From: Candidatus Cloacimonadota bacterium
Lineage (GTDB): Bacteria > Cloacimonadota > Cloacimonadia > Cloacimonadales > TCS61
Length of the DNA: 34,495 nt
Direction: 5' to 3'
Assembly: GCA_030445745.1 (NCBI GenBank)
Contig: JASUTE010000020.1
Coordinates: forward strand, 1-34,495
Shown in pieces: positions 1 through 6,825 of this stretch (position 1 is the stretch's first letter; every line of letters begins with the position of its first letter). The notes beneath the pieces are model-generated. The model saw only the letters and a list, made by a program, of their open reading frames with translations, did no database searches and had not been told where the DNA came from. Position numbers and translations under genes: made by a program.

Positions 1-1
1 C

Positions 2-241
2 TATGCACTCGAAGGTTATCGTTCTATTCCACAATTGATCAGAGAGCTTGAATGTAAACCATACTTTAGTCGTTATGTTCTGGGATTTGCTCTGCTGGGA
101 AATCATTGAAGTCGCTCCTGTAACCAATTTTATGATTTCACCAACAGGATGTTGAGAATAACTCCATCGCTGAACACGCCCAAAATCATTTATTTACTTA
201 TAAAGATCAGAAATACTACTAGTTTTTACAAAAACCAATAA
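2..241 (+). pseudogene. Transposase fragment, interrupted by an in-frame stop and cut by the window edge
   Basis: Frame 2 reads from the window edge as YALEGYRSIPQLIREL and onward to a TGA at 107-109. The same frame then continues with FYDFTNRM to a TAA at 239-241. The GYRSIPQLIREL and FYDFTNRM blocks resemble the N-terminal region of DDE transposases of the IS4/IS1182 type. This resemblance is from memory and I could not search it. The in-frame stop and the lack of any downstream catalytic domain argue for a dead remnant. It is the only plus-strand coding signal I trust in the window. It lies just outside the duplicated integrase element, so it may mark an old boundary of the mobile region. 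From 242 to 345 I see nothing but AT-rich DNA. Confidence 0.4.
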
Positions 242-350
242 ATCTTAAACACTTTATTATATATTCAGGCCTTATTTGAGCCCTAATATTTTAAATTTCT
301 CCCTATTTCACCCTAATTATGCAGAACTCATACTTACTTATAAAATGCTG

Positions 351-424
351 ATAATGTCTGCGTCCCCGCAATTTGTCGTGCCCCCCTAATTTGGGTTATA
401 TACGACAGATGCCGCGGATAACAC
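351..424 (-). other. Putative integron-type recombination site (palindrome downstream of integrase fragment 1)
   Basis: Read on the minus strand, CCGC at the start pairs with GCGG at the end, TGTCGT pairs with ACGACA, and CCC pairs with GGG around an AAATTA centre. The two arms are of unequal length, so bases would bulge. The outer end carries GACATTATC, close to the ends of the sites at 5885 and 6694. It could be an attC, or an attI-like platform site, since it directly follows the integrase fragment. The fold is inferred by eye only. Confidence 0.45.
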
Positions 425-434
425 TTTTAAATTA

Positions 435-725
435 CTATTCATTTTTATCTTTATTTTTACAATTCTCTAAATTCAGATTGCCCAAAGGACTTACAATTTT
501 ATTCTTTGCTACATTTGAAACATGAGTATAAATTTCAGTAGTTCTTGTACTTTTATGACCAAGCAATTCCTGTATGTATCTTAGATCCGTACCGTGCTCC
601 AATAGATGAGTGGCAAAACTGTGTCGCAAAGTATGAATTGTTGCTAGTTTATTTATTCTGCTATTCAAGACTACAGCTTTCACTTTTTTATCGTTATTAA
701 TTCCAACTTTTGTTTCAACCCTCAA
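435..725 (-). pseudogene. Integron-integrase-like tyrosine recombinase, C-terminal fragment (copy 1)
   Basis: The product is the last ~90 residues of a XerC/IntI-type tyrosine recombinase. It shows [15 protein letters not shown] (HxxR box), the LLGHKS box and EIYTHVS with the tyrosine nucleophile. It ends in a KIVSPLGNL tail typical of integron-integrase-like proteins. The SAM-like N-terminal domain and the box I arginine are absent, so it should not recombine DNA alone. I place the start at the TTG at 725, four bases after a perfect AGGAGG (735-730). An upstream in-frame TTG at 752 has no such site. A clear promoter precedes it (755-781). The same truncation in copy 2 means the deletion came before the duplication. 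It may be a decayed gene or an expressed small protein; I favour decay. Confidence 0.65.
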
Positions 726-754
726 AAAACCTCCTATATAACTACACAGCAAAG

Positions 755-781
755 ATTTTAGTTTTTATTACCATCTGTCAA
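755..781 (-). promoter_or_regulatory. Promoter of integrase fragment copy 1
   Basis: On the minus strand a consensus TTGACA (781-776) is followed after 15 bases by TAAAAT (760-755), about 30 bases ahead of the TTG start. The spacer is short, but both boxes are good. Copy 2 keeps TTGACA but has a 14-base spacer and TAAACT, so it should be weaker. Confidence 0.5.
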
Positions 782-846
782 ACAAAAAATAATATTTATA
801 TAGGTTAAAATTATTTGAAAATTTAGCGGGTACTCAAAATAACGAG

Positions 847-878
847 AAAAAACCCTGATTTTTTAAAAACCAGGGTTT
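847..878 (-). terminator. Rho-independent terminator in repeat copy 1
   Basis: The arms AAACCCTG (850-857) and CAGGGTTT (871-878) pair perfectly, and the A/T-rich loop can extend the stem. On the minus strand a run of six T follows the stem. A second hairpin, AAAGCCC/GGGCTTT at 890-916, lies just upstream in transcription order. Together they would stop transcripts coming from the ubiB side before the integrase promoter. The rest of 753-1128 holds the promoter and AT-rich DNA; I see no gene in it. Confidence 0.75.
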
Positions 879-1128
879 ATAAGCATACTAAAGCCCCTGC
901 TTGTGGCGAGGGCTTTTACTTTTTTAGTCAATTTGATGACTGGTAATCTTAATACCATTCAGCAAATTTCCTGAAGTAGAACCTATCAAATGAACTGATT
1001 CGCTTTTATTTTATTTAATTTGAACCACGCAAGACTGACCTGATTTAATAGTTTTCTGGTCACGCTAGTCGGATTATAAACTTTCAGAAGAGCATACAAA
1101 ATAACTGAAACAAAAGTATAAATTTAGG

Positions 1129-2817
1129 TTACATCTTCCTGTGCTTCAAAATCGAAATAAGCAATCCGAATCCCATAATTCCTGCTACAATAAACCCCAC
1201 AATTCCTATTATCGGAACTTCATTCCATAAAGGTGGAATTTTAGAAAGTACGATTAAAGATGAACCGATTATGAGGGCAGCGAGAACAATGGCAAAAGCA
1301 ATACGGTTACTGATTTGATCGTGTTTGACAAGCATTGGTTCCAAGCCTTTATGCTCGAATTCAACCTTTAACTTTCCTGTTTTGATCTGCCTGATAATTT
1401 CCCTAATCTCAAAAGGAAAATCCTTGAATAAAAGACGGAAATCAGCCAAAGAGGAATACAAATCTTTTGTCAGTTTAACAGGATCCAACCGCTTTTTCAA
1501 TAAGTTTTTAGCAAAAGGTTCAAGGTGTGTAACCATATCAAAATCAGGGTCTAATTTCGTTCCGACACCCTCGATAGTAATCAATGCTTTTGAAAGCAGA
1601 TAAAAATCTGACGGTAATCTCAATTTGAAATCAATCAGCATTCTGAAGAGTTTGTTCAAAAACTCACCGACTTTTATTTCTTTAAAAGAAATATAAGCAT
1701 ATTGATTAACAAGTTCGGAAACCCGATATTCCAATTTATCTCTATTTTCGATATTGTAAGTTCTTGTAAGACTGAGAAGCGTTTCGGTTATTTTCTTTGA
1801 GTCTTTATTCACAACTCCCACGATAATATTTCCCAGATAATCCTGATGCTTCGGCAATAAGGTTCCCATAATTCCGAAATCTAGGAAACAGATGATATTA
1901 TCTTTCAGGATGAGAATATTTCCGGGATGCGGATCAGCGTGGAAAAACCCATGTTCAAATATTTGTTTCAGGACAAGATCGCAACCTCGTCCAGCAATGA
2001 GCAAAGGATCATTTTCCGCTTCTCTCAAAGATTTCAGGTCTGATACTTTAATGCCATCGATAAATTCCATTGTCAGAATTTTTTTTGTGGAATAATCTTT
2101 ATAGACTTTAGGAACATAGATCGTCATATCAGTTTGGAAATTCCTTCCGAACCGCGCGATGTGCGAAGCTTCAATATTGAAATCTATTTCTTTACGAATA
2201 GAGCGTTCAAATTCTTTTACCATTTCAACCGGCTTTAATATCTGCATTTCAGTGATGTGTTTTTCCATCAAAAGAGATAAATGAAACATTATTTCTAAAT
2301 CTGTTTCGATAATTCTTTGAATTCCGAAACGTTGCACTTTAATCGCAACTTTTTCACCGCTGAATAATTCGGCTCGATAAACTTGAGCGATGGAAGCCGA
2401 AGCAATCGGAGTTGTATTAAAATTTTTGAAAAGTTCTGAAATCGGTTTTCCTAACTCTTGCTCGATCATTTTTTCTGCTTCTTCATTCGGCATTGGAGCA
2501 ACCGAATCCTGCAGTTTTTCAAGTTCAACTAGCAAAGGTTCCGGTAAAATATCCGGACGATTACTCATAATTTGACCGAATTTGATAAAGGTTGGACCCA
2601 GTTCCTCCAGAACCATTCTAATTCGTTCCCAACGAGAAAGAGAAGTTGTTTCTTCGATTTTTTTGGGAATGAATTTCTTACCAAAATCGAGGTACTTTTC
2701 AATTTGGGAATTGGTGATCAAATCACCAAAACCGTGCCTAAAAAGCACAGTTATGATTTCCCGGTAACGGTTTATATTACGATAAGTATGTCCGATCAAG
2801 CCGATTTTTCGTATCAT
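1129..2817 (-). CDS. ubiB: ABC1/UbiB-family atypical protein kinase-like protein
   Basis: This 562-residue protein is a full-length UbiB/ADCK family member. Visible family signatures are the KxGQ motif KFGQ (79-82), the alanine-rich loop PIASASIAQVY (137-147) that replaces the kinase P-loop, the AIKVQ lysine (160), HADPHPGN (293-300) and DFG (313-315). Two hydrophobic segments at ~500-557 form the C-terminal membrane anchor, as in bacterial UbiB. Family members have ATPase activity and support isoprenoid quinone synthesis; the substrate here is unknown. Its ATG overlaps the stop of the phasin-like gene by four bases, so the two are cotranscribed. This pair recurs in bacteria. It may be host DNA caught between the two integrase repeats rather than a cassette. 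The symbol is a family label. Confidence 0.9.
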   Translation of the reverse strand: MIRKIGLIGHTYRNINRYREIITVLFRHGFGDLITNSQIEKYLDFGKKFIPKKIEETTSLSRWERIRMVLEELGPTFIKFGQIMSNRPDILPEPLLVELEKLQDSVAPMPNEEAEKMIEQELGKPISELFKNFNTTPIASASIAQVYRAELFSGEKVAIKVQRFGIQRIIETDLEIMFHLSLLMEKHITEMQILKPVEMVKEFERSIRKEIDFNIEASHIARFGRNFQTDMTIYVPKVYKDYSTKKILTMEFIDGIKVSDLKSLREAENDPLLIAGRGCDLVLKQIFEHGFFHADPHPGNILILKDNIICFLDFGIMGTLLPKHQDYLGNIIVGVVNKDSKKITETLLSLTRTYNIENRDKLEYRVSELVNQYAYISFKEIKVGEFLNKLFRMLIDFKLRLPSDFYLLSKALITIEGVGTKLDPDFDMVTHLEPFAKNLLKKRLDPVKLTKDLYSSLADFRLLFKDFPFEIREIIRQIKTGKLKVEFEHKGLEPMLVKHDQISNRIAFAIVLAALIIGSSLIVLSKIPPLWNEVPIIGIVGFIVAGIMGFGLLISILKHRKM

Positions 2818-3122
2818 TCTTTACCTGTTTCTGCTCTCAAATTTTCCAGTTCTTTGATCCGTTTTTCTAATCTGTTCAGATCTTCGCGGGTTGGAATATC
2901 TAATTTTCCCAAAGCATTTTTCACAAGTTTCTGAACTTGATTTTCCAAATCCTCTTTTGCCTTTTCAGATTGTTTCAACAGATCATCAACCATTCTTTTT
3001 CCTTCTTTTTCAGTAAGTTTATTTTCTTCCGAAATTTTCTTACCTAATTCCTCGATTTTTTCTTTGGTCATCGAAGCGATGCCAATTCCGGTTAACATTG
3101 TTTTTTTCAATAGATCAAACAT
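2814..3122 (-). CDS. Phasin-like / PhaF-type coiled-coil protein
   Basis: The 102-residue product starts with a short hydrophobic stretch (FDLLKKTMLTGIGIASM). A long, highly charged helix follows, rich in E and K, with heptad-like leucines to the end (RLEKRIKELENL). This layout matches small proteins annotated as phasin family or polyhydroxyalkanoate synthesis regulators. Such proteins coat granules or act as scaffolds, but no PHA synthase is in view, so the granule role is not supported here. The start has AGGAGG seven bases upstream. The stop overlaps the ubiB start as ATGA, so a membrane or quinone-related partnership with UbiB is the better guess. Confidence 0.7.
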   Translation of the reverse strand: MFDLLKKTMLTGIGIASMTKEKIEELGKKISEENKLTEKEGKRMVDDLLKQSEKAKEDLENQVQKLVKNALGKLDIPTREDLNRLEKRIKELENLRAETGKE

Positions 3123-3226
3123 CTTTGTCCTCCTTTTTAGTTTGATGTATTTTTATTTTTATACTCTTGATTATTCTCTTTCCTTGTTTTCTTACTTATT
3201 TTTTTTCTGTTTAAACAAATCCAGGA

Positions 3227-3320
3227 TGGACGGCGTGTGCAGTAGGATCGTCCCAATTTATCGGGGACGCCAACTACAAACAAAGAGCACTTACAAGCCC
3301 GACTGCCGATACACCTGTTA
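3227..3320 (-). other. Putative attC-like site downstream of the methyltransferase gene
   Basis: The minus strand enters the site with GCTAACAGGTGTATCGGCAGT (written here as GCTAACAGG followed by GGCAGT; right arm 3302-3320). It leaves through ACTGC and GGCGTGTG-type sequence (left arm 3227-3243), giving an imperfect outer stem. Inside is a hairpin with CGTCCC (3249-3254) and GGGACG (3264-3269). The CTAACA entry motif is typical of integron attC sites. The arms match less well than at 5885 or 6694, so this is a moderate call. Confidence 0.45.
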
Positions 3321-3340
3321 GCTGCATTTTATCCTCTACA

Positions 3341-3958
3341 TTACTCAATTACAAAAACTCCTGCACACTCTGAAATTTGAGAATACGATACGTCGTTAAA
3401 TTTAGAACCTAAAGAATTAGCAAACTCATCAGCTTTAAAATAATATTCACTGTCATCCCAAACATCAACATATTTTTCACGGCAACTTTTTAAGTCAATT
3501 TTGTTTTTGAAAGCAATATCTGCTATAATAATTGCTCCTGTATATTTTATTAGAGATTTACAATTATTTAACAGATTAACTTTTTCTACATCATTAAGGT
3601 GATGTAAAGCGTAACTTGAAATTATAAAATCAAATTTGTTTTTTTGAAATCGTTCGGGAAGTCCGTTTTTGAAATCAAATACTTCGAAGATTCCCTTAGG
3701 CATTTTAGATTTTGCAATGTTAATCATTTTTTTTGAGAAATCAACTCCGTAAATTTTAGCATTTTTCTCGTACAAGCTTTTGGATAATTTTCCTGTTCCG
3801 ATACCAATATCTAAGATTTTAGTATTTTTTGAGATTTTTATAAGACTTTGAACAAATAAAATTACTTCATTGTAGCCTTCAAAAGGATATCCTTTACTTG
3901 GACTTAATTGTTTATCATAATTTGAAGCCCAATCATTAAATCCTTTTTTGCTTAACAT
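3341..3958 (-). CDS. Class I SAM-dependent methyltransferase
   Basis: A 205-residue Rossmann-fold methyltransferase. Motif I is ILDIGIGTGKL (48-58), followed by IYGVDFS with the ribose-binding acidic residue (~69-75). Further on are an FDFIISSYALHHLND block (109-123) and an IIIADIAF strand. The N-terminal FNDWASNYDKQ is common in small-molecule methyltransferases of the UbiE/type 11 class. The substrate cannot be told from sequence. A GAGGAGAA ribosome binding site eight bases upstream supports the ATG. The gene stands alone between two spacers with palindromic sequence, in the same orientation as its neighbours, which fits a cassette. Codon use is strongly AT-biased. Confidence 0.8.
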   Translation of the reverse strand: MLSKKGFNDWASNYDKQLSPSKGYPFEGYNEVILFVQSLIKISKNTKILDIGIGTGKLSKSLYEKNAKIYGVDFSKKMINIAKSKMPKGIFEVFDFKNGLPERFQKNKFDFIISSYALHHLNDVEKVNLLNNCKSLIKYTGAIIIADIAFKNKIDLKSCREKYVDVWDDSEYYFKADEFANSLGSKFNDVSYSQISECAGVFVIE

Positions 3959-4450
3959 AAACTGTTCTCCTCAAGATACGACTATTTCACATAATTTGCA
4001 GCCGCCAAGCTTGTCCGCCTTTGGCGGGGCTCTTCGCGCTTTACTTACAACCGAGAGTGGAGCAACCTATTACACGATTCAATTATTTTTTAAACCGCAC
4101 CGACAAAACCAAAACAAACCGCAAACCTTTTTTTGATCAACTATTTTTTAGAAACTTCATGCTGAAAAATCATTTAATCGCGTACCCGAAGCAAATAAAG
4201 CTATACCAGAAATCGTTCTGATTTAAAAACAAAATTTACTGCGGCTTTTTTAGATTAAAAAAATCACCGAAATCGTTTTCGCTAAAAAAACTGTTAACTT
4301 AAAAATCCACAGGTTTTCATTAGAATTTTAGACCGAAAAATTAAAGAATTATACTACAAAATTTACCGGTTAAATTTAGCTGGAAGCATCGAATTGATGA
4401 ATCAACCAAAACCAGAATCTGTGCTTGTTAAGAAATTTTATTATAAAAAA
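3959..4450. other. Gene-free spacer (492 bp) with a weak attC-like segment
   Basis: No convincing gene is present; a plus-strand 66-codon frame lacks a ribosome binding site. At 3999-4026 the arms CCGCCAA and TTTGGCGG flank a short loop and make a good hairpin. Its outer flank reads GCAAATTATG on the minus strand, loosely like the ends of the better sites. From about 4080 to 4130 the DNA is rich in ACCGC and AAACC blocks, which could be the other arm. The remainder to 4450 is featureless AT-rich DNA. Confidence 0.3.
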
Positions 4451-4945
4451 TCACTTTAGCTTTGATTCTATTTGATTTAATTTTTCGAAAATTTTGAAAA
4501 TTATGATAATACCCTCACATATAATTCGCCAAAATAAGTTTCCTAAGATTAAATAACCAAGACCTAAAAGAAAAAGACCAGTTCCACCATATTTAGATTG
4601 AGAAGCATTTGAGAACATTACAAAGCTAAAGATTGTTATACCTATAGCCCCTAAAGCATATAAAAATTTTATTAATGACCCACTTACAATTTTGTCAAAT
4701 GACCAAAAACCTCCTTTAGTTTGTTGATTAATATTATTATTATTGTTTTTTTCCTTTCCTTCATATTTTCTTGGTGTATTTAGGTCTACGTATCTACTTT
4801 TTAGTAATTCTCCAATGACTTCAAACTCAATATCAGTGTATTTATCTCCGTCATTTTCATCCCAAATCTCTAATAATTCATTAGTGCTTTTTTCATGGAA
4901 TTTCTCAAAAGCTTGTTTTTTTAATTCACCTTCATTTTTGTTCAT
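4451..4945 (-). CDS. DUF4282-like two-helix membrane protein
   Basis: The 164-residue protein has a charged soluble N-terminal half (LLEIWDENDGDKYTDIEFEVIGELL, ~25-50) and an asparagine-rich linker with a run of N (~66-75). The C-terminal domain has two membrane helices (about 91-110 and 122-145). The C-terminal pattern FWSFDKIVSGSLIKFLYALG, then LGYLILGNLFWRIICEG and FKIFEKL, matches the DUF4282 family as I remember it, whose function is unknown. AGGAGG four bases before the ATG fixes the start. It is a lone gene between non-coding spacers in the cassette-like stretch. Confidence 0.65.
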   Translation of the reverse strand: MNKNEGELKKQAFEKFHEKSTNELLEIWDENDGDKYTDIEFEVIGELLKSRYVDLNTPRKYEGKEKNNNNNINQQTKGGFWSFDKIVSGSLIKFLYALGAIGITIFSFVMFSNASQSKYGGTGLFLLGLGYLILGNLFWRIICEGIIIIFKIFEKLNQIESKLK

Positions 4946-5040
4946 TTTTCCTCCTTTTTTATTACTTGGTTCTGTAAACTGAACCGTTTTTTTTTAGCTC
5001 TAACTTATTATTTTCTATGCAAATAAACCTTACCGGGAAT

Positions 5041-5049
5041 CCCCCCCCC
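5041..5049. repeat. Poly-C tract (9 bases)
   Basis: Nine consecutive C in an otherwise AT-rich non-coding spacer, about 95 bases upstream of the DUF4282-like gene. Such runs are prone to slippage and to sequencing length errors. No reading frame crosses it. Confidence 0.8.
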
Positions 5050-5100
5050 AATAAAAACGAATTTTTACTCAATCCCCAGGAGGAATTAACCTCTGAAAAT

Positions 5101-5265
5101 TGTGGGTAAGTCGGTTAAAAATTTATCCACAATCCACGATTTGGCATTTGCATTCACTTATTTGGCCTTTAATCGTTTCATGAAAAGTTTCATAACTTTT
5201 CATAAAACCTGTTACACTACCTCTATAAAGATTGTCGGTATTCAACCGTCCGCTGCGCCTTAGAT
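5101..5265. other. Spacer between cupin and DUF4282-like genes with inverted repeats and an attC-like end
   Basis: The 4946-5297 spacer has no gene. TGTGGGTAA (5101-5109) and TTATCCACA (5123-5131) form an inverted pair with one mismatch. ATGAAAAGTT (5180-5189) and AACTTTTCAT (5194-5203) form a perfect 10-bp stem with a 4-base loop. At 5227-5262 the minus strand reads ATCTAAGGCGCAGCGGACGG, which looks like the entry half of an integron attC site. I could not define a matching exit arm, so the site is only suggested. Confidence 0.35.
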
Positions 5266-5297
5266 ATAATATAGAATATTCGCTTGTTTTTCGTTAA

Positions 5298-5616
5298 CTA
5301 TGATCTGATCATAGTTAAAAGCATTTTGAAAGGTGTGACGGACTTTAAGGCATGTGGTTCATGAGCGGGCATTGTAATTATCTCGCCTTGTTTTAGATGA
5401 AATGGTTTCCCAGAAATTTTGATTTCTACCTCTCCATCAAGAACCTGAATCAAAGCATCAAAAGGGGCTGTATGTTCGCTTAAACCCTGATCCATATCAA
5501 ATGCAAATAAAGTAACCGTCCCTGTTTTCTTATCGATAATAGTTTTGCTAACAACCACATCTCTTTTGATAATCTACCAAATCAACTAAAGAATTTGCGC
5601 TCAGTTCATTATTCAT
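5298..5616 (-). pseudogene. Small cupin-domain protein with a single-base frameshift
   Basis: The intact frame (5298-5558) encodes a single cupin barrel: SEHTAPFDALIQVLDGEVEIKISG (motif 1, His and Glu metal ligands) and LKQGEIITMPAHEPHALKSV (motif 2, His). It would have to start at a GTG inside the domain. Upstream, an ATG at 5616 with a GGAG site seven bases before it opens MNNELSANSLVDLVDYQ, the usual N-terminus of this family. That frame is displaced by one base at the T-run 5564-5567 (AAAA on the coding strand). Removing one base gives a normal 105-residue cupin. Either the gene is broken, the tract slips, or the assembly has an error. Members are metal-binding proteins of uncertain substrate. 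Confidence 0.75.
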
Positions 5617-5633
5617 TTATTCTCTCCTTTTAG

Positions 5634-5744
5634 CTAACATAAGATTAGGTGTACTAATGAAAAAAGCAAAGGTTGCTCTTCATGACTACCTAGTCTATGT
5701 TGCCTGATAATTGTTAAATGTTTACTATTATTGAAATTAAACAT
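5634..5744 (-). CDS. Possible 36-residue small ORF upstream of the cupin
   Basis: AAGGAG lies six bases before the ATG. The product (MFNFNNSKHLTIIRQHRL, ending in LVHLILC) matches no family I know. It ends 17 bases before the cupin start and could be a leader peptide or chance. Together with 5797-5859 it occupies much of the 5617-6064 spacer. Confidence 0.25.
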   Translation of the reverse strand: MFNFNNSKHLTIIRQHRLGSHEEQPLLFSLVHLILC

Positions 5745-5796
5745 CTTTTCTCCTTATTTATTTCCTTGTATATGTTGCTCATTTTGGCAACATAGT

Positions 5797-5859
5797 CTAA
5801 AAATCGGCAGGTCTTCTAGCACCTTTGCTACCCAGGTTAATTACATTAATAAAAATCAT
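5797..5859 (-). CDS. Possible 20-residue leader ORF
   Basis: A GGAGAGG site precedes the ATG by five bases and the frame is MIFINVINLGSKGARRPADF. Just downstream, TATGTTGC (5771-5778) and GCAACATA (5787-5794) form a perfect 8-bp hairpin. The block TAGACTATGTTGCC recurs inverted near 5692-5705 with one mismatch. This could be a leader with a regulatory hairpin for the cupin. The support is only the Shine-Dalgarno site and the hairpins. Confidence 0.2.
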   Translation of the reverse strand: MIFINVINLGSKGARRPADF

Positions 5860-5884
5860 CTTTACCTCTCCAAAATCTTACCGA

Positions 5885-6006
5885 TAATGTTCATCGTACG
5901 CTGCGGAATCAGCATGATTCCGCCATGAAACGAACCAACCAAAGTTTGAATCGGTACGATTCAGACGAAACGGACTGATAACACCAACCCGCAGGTGCAC
6001 ATGTTA
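5885..6006 (-). other. Putative integron attC site
   Basis: The outer arms are 5885-5906 (plus strand TAATGTTC...GCTGCGG) and 5989-6006 (CCGCAGGTGCACATGTTA). They are an imperfect inverted repeat beginning and ending in TAA/TTA with unequal arm lengths. This is the layout of attC R and L boxes with bulged bases. Inside are two hairpins sharing GAATC/GATTC arms: GGAATC/GATTCC at 5905-5921 and GAATC/GATTC at 5948-5962. The site follows the stop of one single-gene unit (6065) and precedes the next. Its outer end (ACATTATCGG on the minus strand) is shared with the sites at 6694, 351 and 7951. Confidence 0.65.
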
Positions 6007-6064
6007 TGGGCAACAAGTTCAAATTATTCATAAATAAAACTTCAAAAATATGACTATTTATCAA

Positions 6065-6664
6065 TTATAAATAATAATCTCTTTCTTCTATTAAAAAAAC
6101 AGTGAGATCAAGAATTTTATCTTTCAATTTTGGAAATTTAAGAATTGTTTCTATAATTTCATCAAATAAAACTCTTTCATTTTTACTTAGCTTAAAATAC
6201 GCTTTATCACTAACATTTATCTCGTTTAAATTACTTTTCCATTTAGATATTTCTCTACTGTATTTATTGTATTGAAGCTCTTCTTTATAGTTCATTTCAG
6301 GTTTAGAATTGCTCCATCTATCAAGTTCTTTTTTAAATGAATCTATATCTACAAATTGTTCAACCCTTGGTTTATTTTTGTAATATTCTTTTTCAAACTT
6401 AATAAATTCATTATAAGACTTAAATTTTAATTTATTTATATCTGGCTTACTTCTTTTGCTAATTACACAGAAATCAATGATATACTTCATTAATACATTT
6501 CTCTCTTCTTGAGTAATTTCATTATTCATTGAATTTGAAAATTCTTCAATTTCATCAAGAAGTATTTTTACATTAATTTCCAAGTTAGTCATTTTTTCTT
6601 TTCTCAAATTTACTTTTGATCTATTACCTATCAAATAATATAACAGATATGCAAGGATATTCAT
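6065..6664 (-). CDS. Unknown 199-residue protein in a cassette-like unit
   Basis: I do not recognise this gene. The product opens with a short hydrophobic segment (MNILAYLLYYLIG) and is otherwise charged and helical, rich in K, E, N and I. It has no conserved cysteines and no nucleotide-binding or nuclease motif that I can see. AAGGAG seven bases before the ATG at 6664 is convincing; a second ATG at codon 25 (MTNLEINVKI) has only a weak site. The gene is framed by the two best attC-like sites (5885-6006 after it, 6694-6819 before it), so it is the clearest complete cassette in the window. Base composition is very AT-rich. Confidence 0.7.
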   Translation of the reverse strand: MNILAYLLYYLIGNRSKVNLRKEKMTNLEINVKILLDEIEEFSNSMNNEITQEERNVLMKYIIDFCVISKRSKPDINKLKFKSYNEFIKFEKEYYKNKPRVEQFVDIDSFKKELDRWSNSKPEMNYKEELQYNKYSREISKWKSNLNEINVSDKAYFKLSKNERVLFDEIIETILKFPKLKDKILDLTVFLIEERDYYL

Positions 6665-6693
6665 GATTTATCTCCTTAACTTTGAGTTGCCCG

Positions 6694-6819
6694 TAATGTT
6701 TTGCGTGTGTTGCGGAATCAGAATGATTCCGCCCAAAGCAAACTGACCAAACCCTGAATTCGGCAGCTGCCGAATCAGGAAAAAGCCACTGACCAGCCCT
6801 ACCGCAAACACGCCTGTTA
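6694..6819 (-). other. Putative integron attC site (best example)
   Basis: The outer arms 6694-6715 (TAATGTTTTGCGTGTGTTGCGG, given here as TAATG...TTGCGG) and 6802-6819 (CCGCAAACACGCCTGTTA) pair imperfectly. The minus strand begins GCATAACAGGCGTG and ends ACATTACGGGC. Inside are GCGGAATCA/TGATTCCGC (6712-6732, 9 bp) and a long hairpin at 6753-6779. In the long hairpin CCTGAATTCGGCAG pairs with CTGCCGAATCAGG apart from one extra A, which is the extrahelical-base pattern used by integron integrases to choose a strand. The outer arm ends seven bases from the stop of the HEPN gene, as in compact cassettes. Confidence 0.7.
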
Positions 6820-6825
6820 TGCACA

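Larger units (their letters stand above)
346..920. repeat. Direct repeat copy 1 (~580 bp) carrying the truncated integrase
   Basis: This segment aligns almost throughout with 7946-8525. Both hold, in the same order on the minus strand, a GC hairpin, an AAACCCTG/CAGGGTTT hairpin, a TTGACA promoter, a purine-rich ribosome binding site, the integrase C-terminal fragment and a palindromic site with GTCTGC and TAATTTGG blocks. Similarity stops abruptly at both ends. The copies differ by scattered substitutions and a few small indels, so the duplication is not recent. The copies lie in direct orientation about 7.6 kb apart and flank the cassette-like genes. Confidence 0.85.

Noticed and set aside
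4021-4221. 66-codon plus-strand frame
   Set aside because: It lies in a palindromic spacer, has no ribosome binding site and opposes all neighbouring genes.
5101-5131. Inverted pair of DnaA-box-like 9-mers (TGTGGGTAA and TTATCCACA), possible replication origin
   Set aside because: Only one exact box, no cluster, and no dnaA, dnaN or AT-unwinding context. It lies in a cassette spacer where inverted repeats are expected.
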